A stretch of 64,000 nt of DNA from an uncultured Roseovarius sp. Lineage in GTDB: Bacteria; Pseudomonadota; Alphaproteobacteria; Rhodobacterales; Rhodobacteraceae. Below the pieces are notes generated by a model. The model saw only the letters and a list, made by a program, of their open reading frames with translations, had not been told where the DNA came from and did not search any database. The translations under genes and the position numbers were made by a program. The stretch lies in the NCBI GenBank assembly GCA_951812895.1, contig OX638333.1:3328001-3392000 (forward strand), in the 5' to 3' direction. Positions 52,966 through 61,612 of this stretch are shown piece after piece (the stretch's first letter is position 1; every line of letters starts with the position of its first letter).

Positions 52966-53961
52966 TCAGAATGTCAGAGCCGGGCAGCTGTCGTCAGACA
53001 TGTAATCATGCACTGAGATTTCACCGGAAATGATGCTGGCCTTGGCTGCATCGACCTGCGCCTGCATATCGGCGCTGACCAGATCGGCGTTGTGTTCATC
53101 CATCGCATACCCCACGCCCTCAGCGGCCAGATCGAGCAGTTGATAGCCGCCCTCAAGGGTTTCGCCGGATTTGAGTGCGTCATAAACCGCCACATCAACC
53201 CGTTTCATCATCGAAGTCAGAACCTGACCCGAGTGCAGGTGGTTCTGGTTGCTGTCAACGCCGATGGACAGAATGTTTTCGTCCGCCGCCGTTTGCAGAA
53301 CACCCACACCGGTGCCGCCTGCTGCTGCATAAACCACATCGGCGCCCTGGCTGATCTGGGCCTTGGTCAGTTCAGAGCCTTTGACCGGGTCGTTCCAGGC
53401 GGTTGGGGTCACGCCAGTCATGTTTGAGATCACGGTGGCATCGGGGTTCACTGCTTTCACGCCTTGGGCATAGCCACAGGCAAAGCGGCGGATGAGAGGG
53501 ATATCCATCCCACCGATAAAGCCCACGGTGTTGGATTTGCTTGCCATAGCAGCCATCATGCCAACAAGGTAAGACCCTTCATGTTCAGTAAAGCCAATGA
53601 CGCGCACATTGGGTGCCTCAACCCAGCCATCAATAGTGACAAATGTTGTGTCGGGATAGTCCGGCGCGACCTCTTTGATTGGGGTGCTCATGGCAAACCC
53701 CATGGTGATGACCGGATTTGCACCCGCTTCGGCAAACCGGCGCAGGGCCTGTTCGCGCTGGGCCTCTGACTGAAGTTCGATTTCCAGATAATCGCCGCCG
53801 GTTTCTTCTTTCCAGCGTTGGGCACCGTTATGGGCGGCCTCGTTGAACGACTTGTCGAACTTGCCGCCCAGGTCAAAAATCAGGGCCGCATCGGCGTGGG
53901 CTTGCCCGGCGCAAAGTGCAGTTCCGAGCAGCAGCGCGCGGAAAGTGGCAGCGTGTTTCAT
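52966..53961 (-). CDS. BMP-family nucleoside-binding protein
   Basis: A 331-residue periplasmic binding protein with a Sec signal (RALLLGTALCAGQAHA, cleavage after AHA). The mature start ALIFDLGGKFDKSFNEAAHNG is the hallmark of BMP-family proteins that bind nucleosides; VGFIGGMDIPLIRRFACGYAQG and VVYAAAGGTGVGVLQTA follow. GGGAGGAAA precedes the ATG. It leads an operon of importer, regulator, deoB, deoC and ALDH16, so deoxynucleosides are the probable ligands. Confidence 0.93.
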   Translation of the reverse strand: MKHAATFRALLLGTALCAGQAHADAALIFDLGGKFDKSFNEAAHNGAQRWKEETGGDYLEIELQSEAQREQALRRFAEAGANPVITMGFAMSTPIKEVAPDYPDTTFVTIDGWVEAPNVRVIGFTEHEGSYLVGMMAAMASKSNTVGFIGGMDIPLIRRFACGYAQGVKAVNPDATVISNMTGVTPTAWNDPVKGSELTKAQISQGADVVYAAAGGTGVGVLQTAADENILSIGVDSNQNHLHSGQVLTSMMKRVDVAVYDALKSGETLEGGYQLLDLAAEGVGYAMDEHNADLVSADMQAQVDAAKASIISGEISVHDYMSDDSCPALTF

Positions 53962-54302
53962 TTGGTTTCCTCCCTTGGAATGATGGTCGTGGGCGATTTC
54001 ACCCTTGTTGGATTGTTGAGACTATAGATGAATTAATATTCACAGAACCAATAATTATTCAAAAGAGTTGCAGAGGTAATAATTTACACATCAAGGTCAA
54101 TGTGTAGTGCTTTGAAAAATATTCAGTAAAAGTGAGTCTAGAGGCTTTGAAACACAGGCCAATTTCACCGCATGTCAGCGACATATTTCCCGAGTCAGGG
54201 TGCACCAAGTCGAATCAGTGCCGTAGGGAAAGTCTGGCGCAATCCGCGTTGGTCGGCAAAGCCAATCGACATGATCGAACGGCTTTGCCGGAGTTTTCGG
54301 CT
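53962..54302. other. Promoter region of the deoxynucleoside operon
   Basis: About 340 bases between the gabT stop and the binding-protein start, both minus strand. The part nearer the binding-protein gene (about 54000-54130) is AT-rich and holds the TACACAT palindrome. No gene recognised. Confidence 0.55.
54085..54106. promoter_or_regulatory. Inverted repeat TACACAT-N8-ATGTGTA
   Basis: Perfect seven-base arms separated by eight bases, about 124 bases upstream of the binding-protein start in an AT-rich stretch. A candidate operator for the SorC/DeoR-type regulator encoded in the same operon. Confidence 0.4.
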
Positions 54303-55580
54303 TTAGCCCGCTTTTGCGGCCTTTATCGACTCTTCAAGCAGATCGAGCGCCTCTGAGAAGACCTCGTCCTGAATAGTGATCGGCGCGAGGAAACGCACAA
54401 CGTTTCCATAGACCCCACAGGTGAGCAGAACCAGATTGCGCTTCAGGCCCTCGGCGCGCACACGGTTGGCAAAATCCGCATCCGGTGCCGAGCCGTCCGA
54501 CGTGTTGAACTCTGCGGCGATCATGAAGCCGGGGCCGCGCACATCCACCATTTCGGGCGTTTCTGAGCGGATTGCTTCGAGCCGTTGCTTGAGGCGCGAA
54601 CCAAGCTCGTTGGCGCGGTTACAAAGGTCTTCTTCTTCGATCACGTCCAGCACGGCATTGGCTGCCGAAATGCCCAGAGGGTTGCCGCCATAAGTGCCGC
54701 CCAGTCCGCCGGGATTGGCCGCATCCATCAGCTCTGCTTTGCCGGTCACGGCAGCGAGAGGCAGGCCGCCTGCCAGACCTTTGGCCATTGTGGTCAGGTC
54801 CGCGGAGACATCGTAATGTTCCATCGCGTAAAGCTTGCCCGTCCGGGCAAAGCCGGTCTGAACCTCGTCCGCGATCATCACGATGCCATGTTCGTCACAT
54901 ACCTCGCGCACAGCACGCATCAGATCGTTAGGCGCTTGATAGAAGCCACCTTCGCCCTGCACGGGCTCGATGATCATCGCGGCAACACGCGTCGGATCAA
55001 GATCGGCCTTGAACAGTTGGGTGATCGCTGCGTTGGCGTCTTCTACTGATACACCGTGAAGGTCAATCGGGAAGGGGACGTGGAACACGTCGGGCATCAT
55101 CGTGCCGAAACCAGCCTTGTATGGCTGTACTTTGCCGGTGAGGCTCATCCCCATGAAGGTACGGCCGTGAAAGCCGCCGCCGAATGCGATAACCGCTTGC
55201 CGGCCAGTTGCTGCGCGCGCAACTTTTATTGCGTTTTCAACGGCTTCGGCGCCGGTTGTGACAAAGATGGTTTTCTTTTCAAAGTCGCCCGGCACGGCGG
55301 CGTTCAGACGCTCACCCAAACGGACATAGTTTTCATACGGCATGACCTGATGACAGGTGTGGGTGAAGCTATCCAGCTGCTTTTGAACCGCAGCCATAAC
55401 CTTTGGGTGACGATGGCCGGTATTGACCACGGCAATGCCGGCGGCAAAGTCGATATAGCGGGTGCCTTCGACGTCCCAAACTTCTGCGTTTTCGGCCCGG
55501 TCAACATAGATCTGGGTCATCATGCCAACGCCACGGGCGATGGCGTCGTCCCGGCGTTCTGCTATCTCTGCATTCTTCAT
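54303..55580 (-). CDS. gabT: 4-aminobutyrate aminotransferase
   Basis: A 425-residue class III aminotransferase. PLP site: MIADEVQTGFARTG and Lys267 in TTMAKGLAGGLPLAA; substrate-side motifs GGFHGRTFMGMSLTGK and VEPVQGEGGF (written IIEPVQGEGGF here). The length and sequence pattern fit GabT, which converts GABA to succinic semialdehyde; related omega-amino or diamine substrates are possible. I chose the ATG at 55580 with AAAGGA before it. No gabD is adjacent. Confidence 0.88.
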   Translation of the reverse strand: MKNAEIAERRDDAIARGVGMMTQIYVDRAENAEVWDVEGTRYIDFAAGIAVVNTGHRHPKVMAAVQKQLDSFTHTCHQVMPYENYVRLGERLNAAVPGDFEKKTIFVTTGAEAVENAIKVARAATGRQAVIAFGGGFHGRTFMGMSLTGKVQPYKAGFGTMMPDVFHVPFPIDLHGVSVEDANAAITQLFKADLDPTRVAAMIIEPVQGEGGFYQAPNDLMRAVREVCDEHGIVMIADEVQTGFARTGKLYAMEHYDVSADLTTMAKGLAGGLPLAAVTGKAELMDAANPGGLGGTYGGNPLGISAANAVLDVIEEEDLCNRANELGSRLKQRLEAIRSETPEMVDVRGPGFMIAAEFNTSDGSAPDADFANRVRAEGLKRNLVLLTCGVYGNVVRFLAPITIQDEVFSEALDLLEESIKAAKAG

Positions 55581-55783
55581 CTTGTGTCCTTTCGAAGATC
55601 GGTCAACTTGACTCGGAAGAGTTAAATTCATCGCACACTATGATTCATTATGTGAATAGAAAAGCTTTTTCTTTTTGGCTTTCGCGTGTTCCGGCTAAGT
55701 ACCCGAATCCACCTTGTTTTATGCCCTTTGGGTCTGTGAATTCGGGGATCAACCTGTACCTGAAGCGGAAATGGTGCGTGAAA

Positions 55784-56647
55784 TTATCCGCGCACTGGTC
55801 GCTGTGCTTTTTCCAATGGTCCCAGTGAATTGAGGTATTCAGTCTGGTGACCATCAGGTGAATAAAGCGGAAAGCGCATATCGGTGTCGCGGAAGCTTTT
55901 GAGTGGCTGACCCATGTTCAATACACCCTGACGGCGCTGGCGGCGCACCAGATCAAAATCAACCTCGATCGGGATCAGCTCTTCATTTACACAGCCATCG
56001 TGCAACAACTGTCCTGCGGGGTCGATCACACGGGAATACCCGTTTCCACCCGCCATCAGCCCGTTGATCGCAAACACATAGGATTGGAACATCGCGGCTG
56101 AGGCCTGGGCAATGATAAGGTCGGCGTGCCTGTCAATAAAGCTGGCAAGAACCGGGTTGATGATGACCTCCGCCCCTTGGGCGACCATGGCACGTGTGAG
56201 TTCGGGGAACCAGATGTCGTAACAGATGGACATTCCGAATTTGCCCACATTGGGTATATCGAAGACGCAGACTTCGGTCCCAGGAGTCGTGTGGGTTTCA
56301 TAAGGTGTGAAGGGGAACATCTTGCGGTAGCGGATTACAATTTCACCCGCCGGGTTGATCACAGGAGAGGTGTTGTAAAGCAGCTCACCTTCACCCTTTT
56401 CAAAGTAGGAGCCCGGGATAAGCCAGATTCCGTATTTCTGGGCAAGCGCCTGGCATTCTGTCTCAAACTGGCCACCCTGTGGCTGTGCAGATTGCGGATT
56501 TGGGCCCGAATGGCACAATTCACTGAACACCACCATTTCAACCCATGGATAAAGGTGCATCATGATAGCCAGCCGTTTCTTCATTTCCGGCATGTTGTCA
56601 TTAACTGTCAGATGCATCTGAATGCCACCGATGGCGAATTTCGTCAT
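55784..56647 (-). CDS. Carbon-nitrogen hydrolase (nitrilase superfamily)
   Basis: A 287-residue amidase-type enzyme. The Glu-Lys-Cys triad is visible: Glu in MVVFSELCHSG, Lys in IRYRKMFPFTPYE, and Cys142 in GMSICYDIWFPEL. The family hydrolyses amides, carbamoyl compounds or nitriles; the exact substrate is unknown. I chose the ATG at 56647 with GAGGAAA before it. It lies 34 bases after the C45 gene, with which it likely forms an operon. Confidence 0.88.
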   Translation of the reverse strand: MTKFAIGGIQMHLTVNDNMPEMKKRLAIMMHLYPWVEMVVFSELCHSGPNPQSAQPQGGQFETECQALAQKYGIWLIPGSYFEKGEGELLYNTSPVINPAGEIVIRYRKMFPFTPYETHTTPGTEVCVFDIPNVGKFGMSICYDIWFPELTRAMVAQGAEVIINPVLASFIDRHADLIIAQASAAMFQSYVFAINGLMAGGNGYSRVIDPAGQLLHDGCVNEELIPIEVDFDLVRRQRRQGVLNMGQPLKSFRDTDMRFPLYSPDGHQTEYLNSLGPLEKAQRPVRG

Positions 56648-56681
56648 ACTGCTTTCCTCATCCTTTTCAGGCTGTCGGTGC

Positions 56682-57722
56682 TCATTGGAACCGTGAACCC
56701 GTTTTGTCAAATTGTAGTGGTATCTGTGTGTTGGGGTAGTCGTCGACCGACCATGTTCCTGCTGTTCCACCAGCAAACAGTAGCTCGACCGTGCGCGCTT
56801 CCGGGCGGTAAAGGCTGGTGAAAACGGTTCCGAACCCTTCCTCGTAATTGGTGACGAATACAGGGCCGGTCAGAAACACGTTTGTCAGCTCCGCCGCTGT
56901 GGGGTTGGCGTCGGTTACAAGATTGCTCAGGATTTCTGCGCGTTCCAGTGTTGCCGAGAACCGGCCATGACCCAAAAGCTCAACACCCAACTGATGGTTC
57001 GTAGACCAACGGCGGTTTTGAACGATCGCCGGTCGATCCGGCGCAAGAAACGCTGTCACCGCCTTTCCAGACCGGTCTGTGAGCGTCAGGTTGTAAGACA
57101 TATGACAGGGGATGCGCCGCAAAGCTTCGGTTGCGTCCTGAACATCGGTGCAGGTTTCCAGCAAATACCGTATGATCAGCGGGACACCGAAGCCGAGCCC
57201 AATTTTAAGCCGCCCCCCGAAGCTTAGCGATACAGCCAGGCCATTTTCATTGACGCCGTCGGATAGCCCGGACAGCCCGTCAACCATCCCGATTACGCGC
57301 TTTCCGCGCCAACATGATCGCAATAATGTGAGCTCGTTCAGGGCCGGGTCGAGGTCATAATTCCGAATCAGAAACGGTCCAAAGGCATCAACGGATGCCG
57401 CTTGGGAACAATTTGTCAGGTAGCGTGGGGGGCACCAAAACGACAAGAAGCTTTGCAACGATGAATCGTCTGGTGCAACTTCTGACAGAGTGTCAATCAG
57501 TCGCTCAAATTCGGGCATGTGAAGCCGAATAGCGCGTTGTGCATCTTGTGTGCCGGCCGACGATCCGCCCTTGTTTTCATACCAATTTCGCCAACCCGGC
57601 CAGAATTTTTGGTGTATCTGACCCCAACCAGCCCCGGGGCGATCCTCGGACAAAAGCAAGAGCCGCCGGTTCATGGTGAAACCGGGTTTTGGTTGCTCTG
57701 CTGACGTGTCTGCGACGATCAT
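56682..57722 (-). CDS. C45-family autoproteolytic acyltransferase/hydrolase
   Basis: A 346-residue N-terminal-nucleophile hydrolase related to fungal acyl-CoA:6-aminopenicillanic acid acyltransferase. The precursor is expected to cut itself before Cys105 in YLTNCSQAASVDAFGPF, which then acts as nucleophile; RNYDLDP and SDGVNENGLAVSLSFGG follow as usual. Such enzymes act on amide bonds of acylated amino compounds. The start is uncertain: the ATG at 57722 is used, but the ATG at 57674 (MNRRLLLLSED) may be the true one. Confidence 0.82.
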   Translation of the reverse strand: MIVADTSAEQPKPGFTMNRRLLLLSEDRPGAGWGQIHQKFWPGWRNWYENKGGSSAGTQDAQRAIRLHMPEFERLIDTLSEVAPDDSSLQSFLSFWCPPRYLTNCSQAASVDAFGPFLIRNYDLDPALNELTLLRSCWRGKRVIGMVDGLSGLSDGVNENGLAVSLSFGGRLKIGLGFGVPLIIRYLLETCTDVQDATEALRRIPCHMSYNLTLTDRSGKAVTAFLAPDRPAIVQNRRWSTNHQLGVELLGHGRFSATLERAEILSNLVTDANPTAAELTNVFLTGPVFVTNYEEGFGTVFTSLYRPEARTVELLFAGGTAGTWSVDDYPNTQIPLQFDKTGSRFQ

Positions 57723-57792
57723 TAATTGTGGTGCCTTTGGGCCATTTTTTGAACACTATGATGCAAGGTGTTGCATTTGCAATCGTAAAAGT

Positions 57793-57815
57793 CTACATCA
57801 TGCCGCATAATGTAG
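57793..57815. promoter_or_regulatory. Inverted repeat CTACAT-N11-ATGTAG
   Basis: Six-base arms in the divergent promoter region between the C45 gene and the VOC gene. Possible operator; short arms make chance likely. Confidence 0.25.
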
Positions 57816-57862
57816 CCGGATTTAGAAAATACAAGCAATCTGGCCCGAAAAGGAGACCTACA

Positions 57863-58351
57863 ATGAAGAAACCCGCAATTCGTCCGCGCGGATATACGAC
57901 TGTTACGGCCTCGTTGGCGGTAACAAATGTATCTGAAGCGCTGGAATTTTTGAAAACTGCTCTGAACGCCGAAGTTCAGATCACGGATAACGAAGAAAAC
58001 CCAGCATTTGCATCTGCCAAAATTGGCAATGCGATGGTTTTCGTAACCAATGGTTGGGCGGCTCATGGCCATGTACCGCATGCTCAGGGACAGACCTCTT
58101 CTGTGTCCTTGCATCTGTATGTCGAAGATGTTGTTGCATCGACCGAACAGGCTGTCGCTGCTGGTGCAACTCTGGTTTCAGAGCCACAGGACATGTTCTG
58201 GGGTGAGCGGACCGCAGCGATCACCGACCCGTTCGGGCATTGCTGGACACTTGCCGAGCGTGTTGAAGTACTGACAGCGAAAGAAATCGCTGCACGTCTG
58301 GCGCCGGTGCAGGAAGAAGAGCAACTGGTTGACGAGCCTGCTGAGGCGTGA
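57863..58351 (+). CDS. VOC-superfamily (PhnB-like) protein
   Basis: A 162-residue glyoxalase/bleomycin-resistance-fold protein, beginning KKPAIRPRGYTTVTASLAV, with two beta-alpha-beta-beta-beta halves and the closing WGERTAAITDPFGHCWTLAE typical of the PhnB/YdcJ-like subgroup. Despite the name, no phosphonate role is implied. AAAAGGAGA precedes the ATG. An acidic tail (EEEQLVDEPAEA) follows the domain. It is divergent from the C45 gene. Confidence 0.85.
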   Translation: MKKPAIRPRGYTTVTASLAVTNVSEALEFLKTALNAEVQITDNEENPAFASAKIGNAMVFVTNGWAAHGHVPHAQGQTSSVSLHLYVEDVVASTEQAVAAGATLVSEPQDMFWGERTAAITDPFGHCWTLAERVEVLTAKEIAARLAPVQEEEQLVDEPAEA

Positions 58352-58498
58352 ATTTATTTACTTGAAGCGTTTCGCCTTGAGCCTGAGACAGGTTTAAAGT
58401 GAGACGCGGCGAGTGATATGAACGTTACGGGCGATTTGCAACAAACCCGTTATTCTGGTTGTCGCAAATCGCTTTAACAGCAAGCAAGAGAGACCTTG

Positions 58499-58852
58499 AT
58501 GGACACAGAACCGGCCCCAACCAGCACAATTCGGCAAGGTGATTTACCCACTCTGATGACAGAGGAGCGGATTGCCGATTATCCGGTTGCGGTACGTACT
58601 GTTCGAGAGGTTGCTGGAGGTGGTTTTGCCAATAACGACCGCCACCCCAATACCTGGACCGTTTACTTTCTGGTTGATGGTCAATGGGCCCTTGTGGAAT
58701 CCGCGCGTGGTTTGCGGCGGGAATGGTCAAGTCTGGACCGTTTGGAAAAATGGCTTCGGTCCTTTGGCTTTCGGTTCTTTTGGGTGCGCAACGACATCGA
58801 CCCGGTTGAACCTACGGGTGAGGGACCTTTAGGCGGACCCAACTTGAAATAA
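58499..58852 (+). CDS. Hypothetical 117-residue protein
   Basis: I do not recognise this protein. It has an alpha/beta look with segments TWTVYFLVDGQWALVESARG and SLDRLEKWLRSFGFRFFWV, rich in Trp and Arg, and no signal or membrane segment. A TTG sits one codon before the ATG chosen; CAAGAGAGA precedes both. It ends at a strong two-way terminator shared with the ATP-grasp gene. Confidence 0.7.
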   Translation: MDTEPAPTSTIRQGDLPTLMTEERIADYPVAVRTVREVAGGGFANNDRHPNTWTVYFLVDGQWALVESARGLRREWSSLDRLEKWLRSFGFRFFWVRNDIDPVEPTGEGPLGGPNLK

Positions 58853-58883
58853 AAAAAGGCCGGGCACATCGCCCGGCCTTTTT
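58853..58883. terminator. Bidirectional terminator
   Basis: Stem GGCCGGGC with GCCCGGCC, loop ACATC, flanked by an A-run on the left and TTTTT on the right, so it works for both the hypothetical gene (+) and the ATP-grasp gene (-). Confidence 0.93.
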
Positions 58884-58901
58884 CGTGAATGGTCATTCAG
58901 G

Positions 58902-60377
58902 TCAGAACCATTTTCCTTCGGAAATATCCTCGGGTATCGCAACGGCCTGTTCAGCCTTCAGCGGTATGGATTTGAACTGGGCCTTGATGCCCGCATTCCA
59001 CTGTTTGGCGCGTTTGGTAAGGTTCCGCTTGTCGGTCTGCATCCGGCCCCGGGTCAGCAGACAGCCCAGATCGGCACCGTGATAACAATAATCCCCGGCG
59101 CTGTAGACCCGCAGATAGAAGGCCTCTGTTTCCTGACCGACAGAATTGATGTTCAGAGCAGGCCGGACAAAGCTGACGGCACCATCTTTGTCCATCTCCC
59201 AGATGCCGGATTGTGGTGCTCCGGTGATCAGCTCAACCTTATCCTCGGTCTGTTTCAAGACCAGCTGGGTCCAGTTGTCATATTCTGTCCAGCGCGACTG
59301 AATCTCTGCAATATCAATGTCGTAGTCGACATTCATGAACTCCAGAAGGTGGAACAGGAATAGAGGGCACCCACCATAGGTCGACGTGATCAGATTTGTC
59401 GGAGGGGTTACACCGCTGACCCGTGGGTTCAGTTCACCGAGGTAAACCTCGTTGGTATCGGTATCGAGCAGGAAGTCGAGGCAGAACACACCCTTGTAGC
59501 CATCCTTGTATAGGCGATCGCCAAACTTTCGGACCATTTCCTGAACCTGCGGCGCCACACCGTCGGGCAAAAGGGTGGGCGAGACATCATTGCCGCACCA
59601 TCCGCCCTTGTAAGGCGTCACTTCTACAAACCCGGTGATGTCAGTCATGACCGGACCCACCAAAGTACCATTGCGTGTGGCACAGCCTTCGACGGCACCA
59701 GGCAGGTGGTTGAGACGTTTCATCACCTTTAGCTGCTGGTCGATTATCTTGGCTGAATACTTGTCCCAGTCTTTTTCCGATTTGATAAAGAACGTCGTTC
59801 GGCCACTGTCACCATAGGGTGTCTGCACCACCAGATCGCGACCCAGTTTGGCGCTGTCGGCCAGTTTGTTCAGCTCAGCATAGGTGTCGGCCTGGCCAAG
59901 TACGTTCGGCGCCGATGGCACTCCGGCTTCGTTGCCCAGCTGTGTGGTAATGATCTTACTGTCCAGTCGTTCACGCAGTGCCGCAGGGGCGAGTGCGACC
60001 TCGACACCGATCTCTTTGCAAAGTTTTTCAGTTTCTTCGTTGAACATAACAAAGATTGCCTTGGCATCTTTGCTTGCCTTGGCTTTCTGAACAAATTCAG
60101 GATGTGACACCAGATAATTGGCCACATCTTCCATCGATTGGAATTCGTCATGCATCATCGGAGTTGGTACAAATGACCGGGGATGATTGCCGTCGAAGAT
60201 GTCAAAATAATTTACAAACTCAAGACCCCCGACCCACTGGTCAAGCCCGAGCAAACTGTAGGGGGTTGGCGTCACAATGTAGATCGGGCTCTGATTTTTT
60301 CTGAGAAAATTGAAAATTTCAGACAAAGAATTGAGTTTTTTACGGCCACCTTTGCGCGGTGCCTTGTTTTTTGACAT
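58902..60377 (-). CDS. ATP-grasp carboxylate-amine ligase-like protein
   Basis: A 491-residue ATP-grasp enzyme. It begins with a basic, lysine-rich stretch; the central ATP-binding region has DLVVQTPYGDSGRTTFFIKS and the late metal-binding acid motif is CLDFLLDTDTNEVYLGELNP with RVSGVTPP after it. Such enzymes join a carboxylate to an amine via an acyl phosphate. The sequence resembles proteins often labelled biotin carboxylase, but no biotin-related partner is here, so peptide or amide ligation is the safer reading. AGGAGA precedes the ATG. Confidence 0.83.
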   Translation of the reverse strand: MSKNKAPRKGGRKKLNSLSEIFNFLRKNQSPIYIVTPTPYSLLGLDQWVGGLEFVNYFDIFDGNHPRSFVPTPMMHDEFQSMEDVANYLVSHPEFVQKAKASKDAKAIFVMFNEETEKLCKEIGVEVALAPAALRERLDSKIITTQLGNEAGVPSAPNVLGQADTYAELNKLADSAKLGRDLVVQTPYGDSGRTTFFIKSEKDWDKYSAKIIDQQLKVMKRLNHLPGAVEGCATRNGTLVGPVMTDITGFVEVTPYKGGWCGNDVSPTLLPDGVAPQVQEMVRKFGDRLYKDGYKGVFCLDFLLDTDTNEVYLGELNPRVSGVTPPTNLITSTYGGCPLFLFHLLEFMNVDYDIDIAEIQSRWTEYDNWTQLVLKQTEDKVELITGAPQSGIWEMDKDGAVSFVRPALNINSVGQETEAFYLRVYSAGDYCYHGADLGCLLTRGRMQTDKRNLTKRAKQWNAGIKAQFKSIPLKAEQAVAIPEDISEGKWF

Positions 60378-60615
60378 GGTCTTCTCCTGATTAAGTCGGT
60401 TTCCATATCAACAATTAAAACTGGGTTTGTCACGTGTTTTAGGAACAGTTTTTCGCGTGAAGGCTGAGAGATCGGATTGAGGCGCCCGCCATTAGGGCTC
60501 ATGTCACGGTAAGAAGAGGGCGTTCAATCGCTCAATACTTTCGCGAATAAGAAAAACACCCTCGTTCTATGAGTTTGTGTGGAATGCAAAGCAGGCTGTG
60601 ACCGAAACCGCGTGC
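60378..60615. other. Gene-free gap between XRE and ATP-grasp genes
   Basis: About 240 bases on the minus-strand path from the XRE stop to the ATP-grasp start. It should hold the ATP-grasp promoter. I see no gene, repeat or strong hairpin. Confidence 0.45.
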
Positions 60616-61434
60616 CTACGCCCTGGGTACAAACGCGGTTTCATGCGGCTGGATGTCATTAACAACACGATCACGAATATACTTGGATATCTCAGGAGAA
60701 TCGTAATCGAAGGTCTTACAACCGCGTAACGCCCGGCGGCTGTTCACATTTAAACCCAGAAATTCGTACACGACTCGGTAACACGCGATATCGCGAACTG
60801 TTTCCGTCGCGATGCCCATGGTGAGGCCCGATAAATACGTCGAAAATTTGAGGTTGTTGGTATAAACAACCGTCTGCCAAATACGCGTGCCGGTCCCAAT
60901 TTCGCGTTCGTAAATGAACAATCGCCCGGCATTATAGGTAGCTACGCCATCAAATTTGTGGATCGACGCCGCGCCATCGGTATCATCCGGATAGCGTTCG
61001 ATGTTCTTGGTCAATATAGCGCCTTCGGCTTCATAAATGCACACGAGCGAGCGGGTAATCAGGTTGGGTGTTTCTGCGACCCTGAAATGTGAGTAATAGT
61101 AACCGAGTAACTTTCTCAGTTCACTCCTTGTATTCGCATCAATGCGTGCACTGCTTGCAATAAAAGCCTGCATCGGATTCAGATTTTCGATTTGAGGGGG
61201 GTTCAGGGCGATTAATTTTCTAAATTCGCCGACAGGCAACAGGATTTCCGATTCCTCGACGCCAAAATAATCAGAGATCTTCTGGAGGTTACGTACCGAA
61301 GGCATATTCTTGCCTGCCAGATACTTGGTATATTGCTGTCGTGAGACGCCCAAGTCACGGCACACTGATGCTATAGACGGGCGATAACCCGTCAAAAGCC
61401 GTAAATTTGCAGCAAAGATCGAGCGCTTTTCCAT
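60616..61434 (-). CDS. XRE-family helix-turn-helix regulator
   Basis: A 272-residue regulator. The N-terminal helix-turn-helix is SIASVCRDLGVSRQQYTKYL with AGKNMPSVRNLQKISDYFGV after it. The C-terminal 200 residues form a domain of unknown type, possibly a ligand sensor. It is divergent from the family 5 binding-protein gene, with TGACG(C/T)A half-sites between them, so it probably controls that gene and the following hydrolase, and perhaps itself. Confidence 0.85.
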   Translation of the reverse strand: MEKRSIFAANLRLLTGYRPSIASVCRDLGVSRQQYTKYLAGKNMPSVRNLQKISDYFGVEESEILLPVGEFRKLIALNPPQIENLNPMQAFIASSARIDANTRSELRKLLGYYYSHFRVAETPNLITRSLVCIYEAEGAILTKNIERYPDDTDGAASIHKFDGVATYNAGRLFIYEREIGTGTRIWQTVVYTNNLKFSTYLSGLTMGIATETVRDIACYRVVYEFLGLNVNSRRALRGCKTFDYDSPEISKYIRDRVVNDIQPHETAFVPRA

Positions 61435-61451
61435 AGCGAACCCTAAGTGAT

Positions 61452-61485
61452 TACGTCATTATCACACCTGACGCACTATGACGCA
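61452..61485. promoter_or_regulatory. TGACGYA half-sites between XRE and SBP genes
   Basis: Two direct repeats TGACGCA (61469-61475 and 61479-61485, ten bases apart, one helical turn) and one inverted copy TACGTCA (61452-61458). They sit 18-51 bases upstream of the XRE start, a fit for an autoregulatory operator. Confidence 0.5.
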
Positions 61486-61612
61486 ATTAGTTTCCATTAT
61501 GCGTCCAAATTTACGGCTGCAAATTGTTGATGCTCTGAATTTTGCTTCATATCCTGTTCTCGTGAACCAAAAAATACACCAACAAATGTCACCGCTTCGT
61601 CAGGGAGGTAAT

